DNA of 36,941 nucleotides from an uncultured Micrococcales bacterium (GTDB lineage: Bacteria > Actinomycetota > Actinomycetes > Actinomycetales > Microbacteriaceae), in the NCBI GenBank assembly GCA_913062975.1, contig CAJXZO010000010.1, positions 1 through 36,941 on the forward strand. The letters run 5' to 3'. How positions within the stretch are numbered: the stretch's first letter is position 1; every line of letters starts with the position of its first letter. Both the position numbers and the translations under genes were made by a program. Under the pieces are notes generated by a model. It had not been told where the DNA came from. It was given only the letters and a program-made list of their open reading frames with translations, and searched no databases. Shown here one piece after another: positions 10,571 through 18,097 of the stretch.

Positions 10571-11527
10571 ATGCCAGATTTACTGTGGCCAATCAAATGG
10601 GTTATTGAACTCATACTTGTCGCGTTCCACTCTTTGTGGACATCGATTGGTTTCAATGCAGATGCTGGTTTGACCTGGGTTCTAACAGTCGTTGGCCTGG
10701 TGTTGGTTGTTAGAGCAGCCCTAATCCCGGTTTTTGTGAGGCAAATTAAGAGCCAGCGAAACATGATGTTGGTTCAGCCAGAACTGAAGAAACTTCAAAA
10801 TAAATACAAGGGAAAAAACGACCGTGACTCCCGAGAGAAGTTCGCGCGAGAGCAGATGGAGCTTTATAAGCGAACCGGTTCCAACCCCCTAAGTTCCTGT
10901 CTCCCACTTTTATTGCAGATGCCTATTTTCATGGGTCTGTTTTTCGTAATTAATGACGCCCAAAACAACAGGGGTGGAGTTGGCTTACTTAATACGGAGT
11001 TGGCCGAGTCATTCCGTGAAGCTAGTTTCCTAAGCGCAAAGCTGTCAGCCACTTTTATCTCAACCTTTGATGAAAGCTTTGATGGCGAATCAGTCTGGGC
11101 TGTGAGAATCTTGGCAGCCGTGATGGTGGTTTTGATGAGTGCTTCGCAGTTCATCACTCAGAAGCAAATCATGGCCAAAAACCAAAACCCTGACACTCAG
11201 AACAGCCAGTTCATGCAGACTCAAAAAATCCTTCTGTATGTGCTTCCATTCGTGTTCTTGATTTCTGGTGTCAGCTTCCCACTGGCACTTGTCACCTACT
11301 GGCTTTCATCAAACATTTGGACCATGGTCCAGCAGTTCATCGTTATTCGCAGTATGCCCACACCCGGCTCCATTGCTCACGCTGAGCGGCAGGCAAGACT
11401 TGCTAAGAAGGGCAAGCTAAAGACTGAGCAAGATCCAGAGGCAATTGAGGGAGCTCAAGAAGAGGAAAAGCCTTCCGGCCAAAGGCAGCAGCCTGTGAAC
11501 AGGTCCCGCAGAAAGAAGAAAAAATAA
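10571..11527 (+). CDS. yidC: YidC/Oxa1 membrane protein insertase
   Basis: The 318-aa polytopic protein has about five membrane segments: near residues 5-25, 32-55, 108-130, 172-195 and 219-255. A basic cytoplasmic loop (residues 57-95) lies between the second and third, and the third begins SCLPLLLQMPIFMGLFFVI. The tail is basic (SRRKKKK), as in other actinobacterial YidCs, and may contact ribosomes. It inserts and folds membrane proteins alone or with SecYEG. It sits between yidD and khpB in the canonical origin cluster and ends in a TAATG overlap with khpB. Confidence 0.95.
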   Translation: MPDLLWPIKWVIELILVAFHSLWTSIGFNADAGLTWVLTVVGLVLVVRAALIPVFVRQIKSQRNMMLVQPELKKLQNKYKGKNDRDSREKFAREQMELYKRTGSNPLSSCLPLLLQMPIFMGLFFVINDAQNNRGGVGLLNTELAESFREASFLSAKLSATFISTFDESFDGESVWAVRILAAVMVVLMSASQFITQKQIMAKNQNPDTQNSQFMQTQKILLYVLPFVFLISGVSFPLALVTYWLSSNIWTMVQQFIVIRSMPTPGSIAHAERQARLAKKGKLKTEQDPEAIEGAQEEEKPSGQRQQPVNRSRRKKKK

Positions 11528-11988
11528 TGGTAGAGATGGAACAAGAGGGCGAGTACGCCGCTGATTTCCTAGAAGAGTTTTTGGACGTCGCAGACATTGA
11601 TGGTGATTTAGACATTGCAGTGGTGAATGAACGCCCTCTGGTTACCATCACATCTGAACTAGCCAGCTCAAACCTCAAACTGCTCTCTGACCCAGAAACA
11701 GTCACGGCACTTCAAGAAGTGACCAGACTTGCTGTTCAGATGAAGACCTCAGAAATCTCGAGGGTCATTTTGGATGTTTCTGGGTCTAGGAAGAAAAGAG
11801 AAGAAGAGCTGGAGTTCTTGGTTGAAAAGACACTTCAGAAAATTGAGGAAACAGACAAAGACCAGCACCTGGAGCCAATGACCTCTTATGAGCGCAAGAT
11901 TGTTCACGATCTTGTTGCTGAGGCTGGCTACGTTTCTGAGTCTGAAGGTCAGGGCAAAGATCGCCACATTGTTGTAAAAAACAGCTAA
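11527..11988 (+). CDS. khpB: KH/R3H-domain RNA-binding protein KhpB (Jag)
   Basis: The product is 153 aa. An acidic N-terminal segment (residues 1-35) is followed by a KH domain at about 38-95 and an R3H domain at about 105-150, with YERKIVHDLVAEAGYVSES as its core. With KhpA it forms an RNA chaperone linked to cell division and envelope control in Gram-positives. The N-terminal Jag domain found in Firmicutes is absent, as is usual in actinobacteria. The start overlaps the yidC stop by 1 bp; the stop is followed by 1 bp and then a parS site. Confidence 0.93.
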   Translation: MVEMEQEGEYAADFLEEFLDVADIDGDLDIAVVNERPLVTITSELASSNLKLLSDPETVTALQEVTRLAVQMKTSEISRVILDVSGSRKKREEELEFLVEKTLQKIEETDKDQHLEPMTSYERKIVHDLVAEAGYVSESEGQGKDRHIVVKNS

Positions 11989-11989
11989 C

Positions 11990-12005
11990 TGTTTCACGTG
12001 AAACA
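11990..12005. promoter_or_regulatory. parS: parS centromere site 1
   Basis: The sequence is TGTTTCACGTGAAACA, a perfect 16-bp palindrome identical to the widely conserved chromosomal ParB-binding site. It fills the gap between the khpB stop (11986-11988) and the rsmG ATG (12007), leaving one spare base on each side. ParB (13663-14562) should nucleate and spread here. Confidence 0.97.
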
Positions 12006-12006
12006 T

Positions 12007-12630
12007 ATGTCTATTGAACCAGTTCCTGAAATAGCCAAAGAAATCTTTGAGGATAACCTAGAGACCGCGATTCTGTATGCGGATAAATTGGCAGCTGATT
12101 CGGACACCTTAGGTCTACTGGGTCCCCGCGAATTAGACAAGTTATGGTCAAGACACATTCTGAATTCTGCCGTTGTGGCAGAAAAACTCAATTCGGGGGA
12201 CAACGTTGCAGACATTGGCTCAGGTGCCGGTCTTCCTGGAATCCCAATGGCTATCGTCAGACCAGATTGCCGATTCACTCTGGTTGAGCCTATGGAACGA
12301 AGAAGTGATTGGCTAAAAGAGATAGCCAAGAATCTAGGGTTAGACAACATTAGGGTTTTTAGGGCAAGAGGAGAAGATCTTGATCCTCAGTTCAACGTCG
12401 TAACAGCGAGAGCTGTCGCATCACTTCCCAAGCTAATTAGATTTGCTGCCCCACCCCTTCTTCCGAGTGGAAAAATACTGGCCCTCAAAGGGGCAAAAGC
12501 TGAACAGGAAATAGAAGAGGCGAAGAAGTTAGTAAAAAAGTTCAAGCTGGAATCTTTTGAGGTAGTTTATGCGGGAGAGAACAGTTTGGAACAACCAACA
12601 AAACTTGTTGAGGTGAAGAAAATTGACTGA
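12007..12630 (+). CDS. rsmG: 16S rRNA (guanine527-N7)-methyltransferase RsmG
   Basis: The 207-aa SAM-dependent enzyme methylates G527 of 16S rRNA; loss in other bacteria gives low-level streptomycin resistance. The SAM-binding loop is VADIGSGAGLPGIPM, and the upstream helix LGPRELDKLWSRHILNS is a family hallmark. I start it at ATG 12007. The frame is open to a GTG at 11998, but that codon lies inside parS and adds only VKH. No Shine-Dalgarno sequence precedes the ATG, because parS occupies that place. It sits between khpB and parA as in most actinobacteria. Confidence 0.95.
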   Translation: MSIEPVPEIAKEIFEDNLETAILYADKLAADSDTLGLLGPRELDKLWSRHILNSAVVAEKLNSGDNVADIGSGAGLPGIPMAIVRPDCRFTLVEPMERRSDWLKEIAKNLGLDNIRVFRARGEDLDPQFNVVTARAVASLPKLIRFAAPPLLPSGKILALKGAKAEQEIEEAKKLVKKFKLESFEVVYAGENSLEQPTKLVEVKKID

Positions 12631-12793
12631 GATTCAGGCAGAGCAAACAGCGGTAACACCACCCACTGTTTATCAAAGCCTTGGCTACCCAATGGACAGG
12701 CAAGAGCAATCACCCAACGACACTGGTTGGAGAGGTTCTGGAAAAGAAGATTTGAACTTTGTTTCACGTGAAACATCAGGTGAAAATGACTGA
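12623..12793 (+). CDS. Candidate 56-aa small protein spanning parS site 2
   Basis: This open frame begins with TTG at 12623, 7 bp after a strong GAGGTG site (12610-12615). It overlaps the rsmG stop by 8 bp and ends with TGA at 12791-12793, overlapping the parA ATG by 8 bp. The predicted peptide is acidic and probably disordered (it contains GWRGSGKEDLNF). It reads parS in the frame VSRET, the same peptide that parS encodes inside the N-terminus of ParA in related actinobacteria. It may be a coupling leader, a detached ParA N-terminal arm, or chance. Start site, overlap and ribosome site are seen; function is unknown. Confidence 0.45.
   Translation: MTEIQAEQTAVTPPTVYQSLGYPMDRQEQSPNDTGWRGSGKEDLNFVSRETSGEND
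12760..12775. promoter_or_regulatory. parS: parS centromere site 2
   Basis: A second perfect TGTTTCACGTGAAACA lies 10 bp upstream of the parA ATG and 754 bp from site 1. Together they make a two-site parS cluster about 4-5 kb from oriC, adjacent to the genes for ParA and ParB. Confidence 0.97.
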
Positions 12794-13670
12794 GCAACCA
12801 CCTCTAGCAACGGAGATAACCACAAACCGGCAGCGCTTGAGACAAATTGAAGAAACTGAGCTAGCTCATCTATCCACACCACGAGTTTTTGCCGTGACCA
12901 ACCAAAAAGGCGGAGTTGGCAAAACAACCAGTGCTGTGAACATTGCTTCAGCCTTAGTCTCAAAAGGGATGCGCGTTTTGGTTGTTGATCTCGATCCACA
13001 AGGAAACGCCTCCACCGCATTGGGCGTTGAGCACCACGGAGATGTGTTTGGCACCTATGAAGTACTCCTCGGAGAAAAAGACATCGCAGAGGTGGTTGAA
13101 ACCTCTAGTTTCAGCGAAGATTTGTTGTGTTTGCCAGCAACTTTGAATCTAGCCGGCGCAGAGATTGAAATGGTTTCAGTTCCGTCGAGGGAGTATTTAC
13201 TGAAAAATGCCCTCACCAAGTTTTTTGAATCAACGGAGAAATCAGTTGATTATGTATTTATTGATTCACCGCCTTCTTTAGGTCTTCTAACAATCAATGC
13301 TTTTGTGGCAGCCGATGATGTCTTGCTACCTATCCAGTGTGAGTATTACGCCCTTGAGGGCCTAAGTCAGTTGATGAACAACATTCAAAGAATTAAGCAG
13401 AACCTAAATCCTGATCTAGACCTATCCAGCATTTTGTTGACTATGCATGATTCCAGAACCAACCTGAGCAACCAGGTTGTGGAAGAGGTTCGCAAACACT
13501 TCCCAGACCAGACCCTGATAACAATAATTCCGAGATCGGTGCGAATATCCGAGGCTCCCAGCTATTCTCAGACGATAATTTCTTATGACCCCCAAAGCAG
13601 CGGGGCAATTGCTTATTTAGAAGCTGCATTAGAAATTGCAGCCAGAGGGAAAGAGAAGGGACATGGTTGA
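12786..13670 (+). CDS. parA: Chromosome-partitioning ATPase ParA (Soj)
   Basis: The 294-aa Walker-type ATPase binds DNA nonspecifically and moves ParB-parS complexes. The deviant Walker A motif is KGGVGKTTSAVN in AVTNQKGGVGKTT; Walker A' is VVDLDPQGNAS, and the Walker B region is VDYVFIDSPPSLG. The ATG at 12786 is chosen because AGGTG lies about 5 bp upstream. The frame is open to a TTG at 12759 through parS, but that has no ribosome site. Relative to many actinobacterial ParAs it has a short N-terminal extension (about 37 residues before the ATPase core). It overlaps parB by 8 bp. Confidence 0.96.
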   Translation: MTEQPPLATEITTNRQRLRQIEETELAHLSTPRVFAVTNQKGGVGKTTSAVNIASALVSKGMRVLVVDLDPQGNASTALGVEHHGDVFGTYEVLLGEKDIAEVVETSSFSEDLLCLPATLNLAGAEIEMVSVPSREYLLKNALTKFFESTEKSVDYVFIDSPPSLGLLTINAFVAADDVLLPIQCEYYALEGLSQLMNNIQRIKQNLNPDLDLSSILLTMHDSRTNLSNQVVEEVRKHFPDQTLITIIPRSVRISEAPSYSQTIISYDPQSSGAIAYLEAALEIAARGKEKGHG

Positions 13671-14562
13671 AAAACGAGGAGGGTTAGGTAAAGGCATTGG
13701 TTCCCTAATCCCGGGTGGTGAAAAAGACGCCGTGGATGTGTTTTTCAATTCAGAGCAAAAATCACCACTGCTACCCGTTCCCGGTGCAGCGTTTGCAAAC
13801 ATTCCTGTTGAGAAAATAAGCCCCAACCCGCAGCAGCCAAGAGATGTTTTTGAACCAGAAGCGTTTGCTGAGCTAGTTCACTCCGTAAAAGAGTTCGGGG
13901 TTTTGCAACCAATCGTTGTTAGGCCGGTGGGTGATGGCTATCAGCTGATTATGGGTGAACGACGCTGGAGAGCCTCAAAAGAGGCAAACCTCAGCGATAT
14001 CCCAGCAATCATTCGCGAAACAACAGATGAAAACATGCTTCGCGATGCTTTATTGGAAAACCTTCACAGAAGTGATCTAAACCCTTTGGAAGAGGCAGCA
14101 GCCTATAAGCAACTGCTGGAAGACTTCGGCATCACCCAAGAACAGCTTGCAGAGAGACTTGGACGCAGTAGACCGCAAATAACAAACACCCTGAGGCTTA
14201 TGAAACTGCCTGTTTCTGTCCAGGAGAAGCTCGTTAGCGGTGTTCTAACATCTGGTCACGGAAGAGCGTTGGTTGCAATCGAAAACGAACAGCAATTGAT
14301 TGAGCTTGCCGACAAGGTAATCAAGCGTGGTTTGAGCGTTAGGGCTTTAGAAGAACTGATTGCGGTGACCAAAGTTAAGAAACCAAAAGCAACAGTTACC
14401 GCAGGTAGCACTGGTGGAGCACTAACTGAATTGGAAGAACGGCTAGAAGAGCGACTAAACACCAAGGTTTCAATCAAACTTGGAAAAAAACGAGGTCAGC
14501 TACTAGTCGATTTCGCAAACTTTGCAGATCTCAAACGAATCATTGACGAGATTGATAACTAA
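13663..14562 (+). CDS. parB: Chromosome-partitioning protein ParB (Spo0J)
   Basis: The 299-aa CTP-dependent clamp loads at parS. The N-terminus has the ParA-stimulating motif region RGGLGKGIGSLIPG. The ParB/Srx CTPase domain has ISPNPQQPRDVF and the GERRWRA box, then LLENLHRSDLNPLEEA. The parS-binding helix-turn-helix TQEQLAERLGRSRPQIT follows, with a C-terminal dimerisation domain. The ATG at 13663 overlaps the parA end; an upstream in-frame TTG at 13636 would add nine unsupported residues. Its last 23 bp overlap the convergent ligase gene. Confidence 0.96.
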   Translation: MVEKRGGLGKGIGSLIPGGEKDAVDVFFNSEQKSPLLPVPGAAFANIPVEKISPNPQQPRDVFEPEAFAELVHSVKEFGVLQPIVVRPVGDGYQLIMGERRWRASKEANLSDIPAIIRETTDENMLRDALLENLHRSDLNPLEEAAAYKQLLEDFGITQEQLAERLGRSRPQITNTLRLMKLPVSVQEKLVSGVLTSGHGRALVAIENEQQLIELADKVIKRGLSVRALEELIAVTKVKKPKATVTAGSTGGALTELEERLEERLNTKVSIKLGKKRGQLLVDFANFADLKRIIDEIDN

Positions 14563-15487
14563 TAGCTGATTCAGCTATGGCTTTATAAGCCTCCCCGAGC
14601 GAATAACCTGCAGCAACAAATGCCTGCGGGGAAAGAGAAGTTTCGGTGAGACCAGGAGAAACAGAGGCTTCTAAGAACCAGGGCTTGTTATTTTCATCAA
14701 CAACTAGGTCAACTCGGCCAAATACTCCCAGACCAAGCTCTCTATGGGCCTCTAAGGCCATGTCAGCTGCTGCTTGGGCTATGTTTCGGTCCAGCCTTGC
14801 TGGAGCGTAGAAAGTGGTCTCACCGGGGATATAACGCTCTTGATAACCAAAATTGCCACTCTCAGCCTCAATTTCCACCGCAGGAAGCGCTTTTAGTCCT
14901 TCCCCAGTGTCAATGATTGTGATTGCTAGCTCTGTTCCTTCAATAAATTGCTCAATGATTACCTCTTCGCCATAGGCATAGGCCTCAACCATCGATTTCC
15001 CTAAACCCTTTTGGTCATCAGAACGAGAAACTCCCTGGGCGGAACCCCCCTCGACGGGTTTGGTTATTAATGGAAAATGTAAGTTTTTGGAAACGAGTTC
15101 CAACACGGATTTGGCATTCAATTGTTTGAAGGTGTTTTTAGGAAGAGAGATCCAATCGGGGGTTGCCAGCCCAGTCTGAGCGATCTTGGCCTTGGCGGCA
15201 GCTTTGTTCCAGGTGTTTCTGGCATTACGGCTACCTGCTCCAACGAATGCAACCCCAAGCATTTCCAGAAGCCTTTGTACTGCCCCATCTTCACCTCCTG
15301 CACCGTGCAAAACAGACCACACCAAATCTGGCTTGGTGGTTGCTAGATAATCAATCAAAAGCTCATCTGGTTCCCTGATTTCAGATTCAATGCCAACCTC
15401 ACTCAGGTGATCGGCAAGCCTTCTTCCAGATTTGAGGGAGACATCGCGCTCAGGGGAGATTCCCCCGGCCAGAATTACAATTTTCAA
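14540..15487 (-). CDS. D-alanine--D-alanine ligase-like ATP-grasp protein
   Basis: The 315-aa protein has the Ddl fold: N-terminal ILAGGISPERDVSLKSG, VLHGAGGEDGAVQ, VGAGSRNARNTWNKAAAK, ATP-grasp lysine strand FPLITKPVEGGSAQGV and the metal-binding GRVDLVVDE. Ddl joins two D-Ala for peptidoglycan. In canonical Ddl the last metal motif is E-x-N before PG(M/F)T; here it reads EASVSPGLTETS, so the Asn ligand is Ser. It could be a working variant or a divergent paralog with another substrate, and the true Ddl may be elsewhere. It follows the aminotransferase by 3 bp. The match to the fold is strong; substrate is uncertain. Confidence 0.8.
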   Translation of the reverse strand: MKIVILAGGISPERDVSLKSGRRLADHLSEVGIESEIREPDELLIDYLATTKPDLVWSVLHGAGGEDGAVQRLLEMLGVAFVGAGSRNARNTWNKAAAKAKIAQTGLATPDWISLPKNTFKQLNAKSVLELVSKNLHFPLITKPVEGGSAQGVSRSDDQKGLGKSMVEAYAYGEEVIIEQFIEGTELAITIIDTGEGLKALPAVEIEAESGNFGYQERYIPGETTFYAPARLDRNIAQAAADMALEAHRELGLGVFGRVDLVVDENNKPWFLEASVSPGLTETSLSPQAFVAAGYSLGEAYKAIAESAISYQSRQ

Positions 15488-15490
15488 CTG

Positions 15491-16747
15491 TTACTCCGCA
15501 TCAAAAGTTTTGAGTAGGTCAATTTGATTATTGATAACCCCCGCCAACCTTTGAATGCCCAGAGAGACCCGCTCAACTGAAGGGTGACTGAAGCAGACTC
15601 GCAGATTGTTTTTGCCCATACCGTTTCCATAGAAAGCTGTCCCCGGGGTATAGGCCACCAATTCACTGACCGCTAGCGGAAGCATTGCCTTCGAATCAAC
15701 CCCCTCTGGCATTGTCACCCACAAAAAGAAACCACCCCTGGGTCTGGTTGTCTGGATGTCTGGAAGGTGTTTGTCGATGGCTTCAATTGCTGCATCACGC
15801 TTTTGTCGATAGATGTCTCTGTAGTCAGTTATCTGTTTCTTCCAGTCATTCACCGTTAGGTATTCACTGACCAACATCTGGCCAAACATTGCGGGTGACA
15901 GAATTGAAGATTCATTGGCAAGCGTCAGCTTTTCCCTAATTGCTGGTGGCGCTAAAACATAGCCAACCCGCAAGCCAGGGGAGAGAATCTTTGAGAAGCT
16001 TCCCAAATAAACAACATGCTGCTCACTCATGGAGCGCATGGCATCAGGCGGCACCTCATCGAAATAGAGCTGTCCGTAGGGGTTATCCTCAACGATTAGC
16101 ACACCCTCAGATTCACAAATCTTCAATATCTCTTCACGCCTGTGAGTGGGAATGGTGACACCACTGGGGTTTGCAAAGGTTGGCACCAAATACAAAAGTT
16201 TTACCTTTTTTCCCTGAGCCTTTAGCTCAGTGATGCTTTGCTGCAATGCCTCTGGGGATAAGCCATCGTTATCGGTGTGGACATGAGCCATATCGGCTTC
16301 TTTGTGGCGGAAAATTCCAACTGCGCCAACGTAGCTGGGGGATTCCAGCAAGACAACATCACCCGGGTCAATGAACAGATCTGCCAACAGGTCTAGCCCA
16401 TGCTGACTACCAGTGGTGACAATCAGATCTTCAGCACTACCCTGAATTCCCTCCAGGGCCATGATTTCCACAATCTGCTCCCGAAGCTTGGCATCACCCT
16501 GTCCGCCTCCATATTGCAAAGCCAAGTCTCTTCTGGTACTAACCAGTGAATCAAAGGCTTTGTTCAGACCCTCTGTTGGTAGTTCTGAGACATCGGGCAT
16601 TCCACCTGCCAGGCTAACCACCTCTGGGCGGGAGACAACAGCAAACAATGCCCTCACTTCACTGACACTCAGATTCGAGGCGCGACCAGCGTAAGCCGAC
16701 TTCCAATAATCGAAGTTGGTTATGCTTCCAGTGTTTGTCTCATTCAT
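15491..16747 (-). CDS. PLP-dependent aminotransferase, class I/II (2-aminoadipate/MocR-like)
   Basis: The 418-aa fold-type I enzyme has EVVSLAGGMPDVSELP, ALQYGGGQGDAKLREQI, the PLP-site VTTGSQHGLDLLADLF, LVPTFANPSGVTIP, EDNPYGQL and the Schiff-base lysine in YLGSFSKILSPGLRVGY. The motifs match aminotransferases related to LysN/2-aminoadipate transaminase and the catalytic part of MocR regulators, but there is no N-terminal DNA-binding domain. The substrate cannot be inferred. I start at ATG 16747; a TTG at 16756 would add three residues. It is probably co-transcribed with the ligase downstream (3-bp gap). Confidence 0.88.
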   Translation of the reverse strand: MNETNTGSITNFDYWKSAYAGRASNLSVSEVRALFAVVSRPEVVSLAGGMPDVSELPTEGLNKAFDSLVSTRRDLALQYGGGQGDAKLREQIVEIMALEGIQGSAEDLIVTTGSQHGLDLLADLFIDPGDVVLLESPSYVGAVGIFRHKEADMAHVHTDNDGLSPEALQQSITELKAQGKKVKLLYLVPTFANPSGVTIPTHRREEILKICESEGVLIVEDNPYGQLYFDEVPPDAMRSMSEQHVVYLGSFSKILSPGLRVGYVLAPPAIREKLTLANESSILSPAMFGQMLVSEYLTVNDWKKQITDYRDIYRQKRDAAIEAIDKHLPDIQTTRPRGGFFLWVTMPEGVDSKAMLPLAVSELVAYTPGTAFYGNGMGKNNLRVCFSHPSVERVSLGIQRLAGVINNQIDLLKTFDAE

Positions 16748-16783
16748 CTGGCTCAAAGCCTAATTGCTGGCACAGCTAAATGG

Positions 16784-17101
16784 CTATAGGTATTCTTTCA
16801 ATTCGCTTTCGATTGCAACCTTTGGTCTTGCACCAACCAGCTGCTTCACCATCTCACCGTCTTTGAAAACACCCAAAAGTGGAATGCCGGTGACGTTGTA
16901 TTTCATGGCCAGGTCTGGTTCGTGATCCACGTTTACCTTCACCACGTCTAACTTCCCGGCGTGATCCTCGCCCAGCTCGTCAACGATTGGTGAAACCATG
17001 CGACATGGCCCACACCACTCTGCCCAGAAATCAACTAGTACTGGAAGCGAGCTGTCCAAAACCTCTTTTTGGAAACCATCTGTAGTTACTTCTCTTGCCA
17101 T
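16784..17101 (-). CDS. trxA: Thioredoxin
   Basis: The 105-aa disulfide reductant has the active site WCGPC in FWAEWCGPCRMVSPIV and the cis-Pro loop VTGIPLLGVFKDGE. The position after the cis-Pro is Leu rather than the usual Thr, a mild variation. The ATG at 17101 follows GGAGAGAG; an in-frame TTG at 17113 was rejected because the site would then lie within the gene. It sits 15 bp after trxB, its reductase. Confidence 0.95.
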   Translation of the reverse strand: MAREVTTDGFQKEVLDSSLPVLVDFWAEWCGPCRMVSPIVDELGEDHAGKLDVVKVNVDHEPDLAMKYNVTGIPLLGVFKDGEMVKQLVGARPKVAIESELKEYL

Positions 17102-17116
17102 TTCTCTCTCCAAACT

Positions 17117-18040
17117 CTATTGGTGATCAGCTAGGTAGTGCTCCGCATCTAAAGCTGCAACACAACCACTACCGGCTGCAGTAATTGCCTGCCTGTAAGT
17201 CGGGTCGATTACATCTCCTGCTGCAAATACTCCTGGCAAATCAGTTTTTGAACTCCTACCATCAACTTTGATGAACTTATCTGTGTCTAACTCGATTTGA
17301 CCCTCGAATAATCCAGTTCTGGGGTCAGACCCTATGGCAATGAACAATCCCTGAATCTCCAGATTGGTCTTTTCACCCGTCTCGGTGTCATTCAGTGTGA
17401 CGGCTTCCAGCTTTCCCTCACCGTGCAGTTCAGCAATTTCGCTGTTCCAAACAAATTCAATCTTAGGGTTATCAAACGACCTCTGCTGCATAGTCTTCGA
17501 TGCTTTCAAGCTATCTCTGCGGTGAATCACAAAAACCTTGTCAGCAAACTTGGTCAGGAAGTTTGCCTCCTCCATGGCCGAGTCGCCACCACCTACAACT
17601 GCAATTGTTTTTTCCCTGAAAAAGAATCCATCACACGTCGCACACCAGCTAACACCGTGTCCAGAGAGCTCTTTTTCTTTGGGGAGCCCCAGCTCCCGAT
17701 AGGCAGCACCGGTTGAGATAATTACGGTTTTCGCCTCAATGGTTTCGCCACCTCCGGTTGTAATCACCTTGGTGTCACCCTTGAGGTTCACATCGGTGAC
17801 ATCGTCAAACATCACCTCGGTGCCAAATCTTTCGGCTTGTGCTTGAAAGTCAGCCATTAGGTCCGGGCCCATGGTGCCGGTTGGGAATCCTGGATAGTTT
17901 TCGACCTCGGTGGTTTTCATTAATTCACCACCCGGTTCAACGCTGGATGCTATCAACAGCGGTTTTAGATCCGCCCTAGCTGCATAGATGGCAGCTGTGT
18001 AGCCTGCTGGTCCAGAACCGATTATTACGACTTCGCGCAC
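17117..18040 (-). CDS. trxB: Thioredoxin reductase (NADPH)
   Basis: The 307-aa flavoprotein reduces thioredoxin with NADPH. The FAD-binding motif is VVIIGSGPAGYTAAIYAAR, the redox-active pair is WCATCDGFFF, the NADPH-binding motif is VVGGGDSAMEEANFL, and the C-terminal FAD motif is GVFAAGDVIDPTYRQAITAAG. The start is GTG at 18040 with GGAG about 8 bp upstream. The murJ-trxB-trxA order copies the mycobacterial terminus of the rsmG-par region, without the sigma factor and CwlM found there. Confidence 0.97.
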   Translation of the reverse strand: MREVVIIGSGPAGYTAAIYAARADLKPLLIASSVEPGGELMKTTEVENYPGFPTGTMGPDLMADFQAQAERFGTEVMFDDVTDVNLKGDTKVITTGGGETIEAKTVIISTGAAYRELGLPKEKELSGHGVSWCATCDGFFFREKTIAVVGGGDSAMEEANFLTKFADKVFVIHRRDSLKASKTMQQRSFDNPKIEFVWNSEIAELHGEGKLEAVTLNDTETGEKTNLEIQGLFIAIGSDPRTGLFEGQIELDTDKFIKVDGRSSKTDLPGVFAAGDVIDPTYRQAITAAGSGCVAALDAEHYLADHQ

Positions 18041-18097
18041 TCTTTATCTCCAATGCCTTGTGAGCTTATATAGATGTTTGTCTATGTATCAAACCAA

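Noticed and set aside
12759-12785. ParA start at TTG 12759 (peptide MFHVKH)
   Set aside because: This peptide is parS read in frame. There is no ribosome site there, while ATG 12786 has AGGTG upstream.
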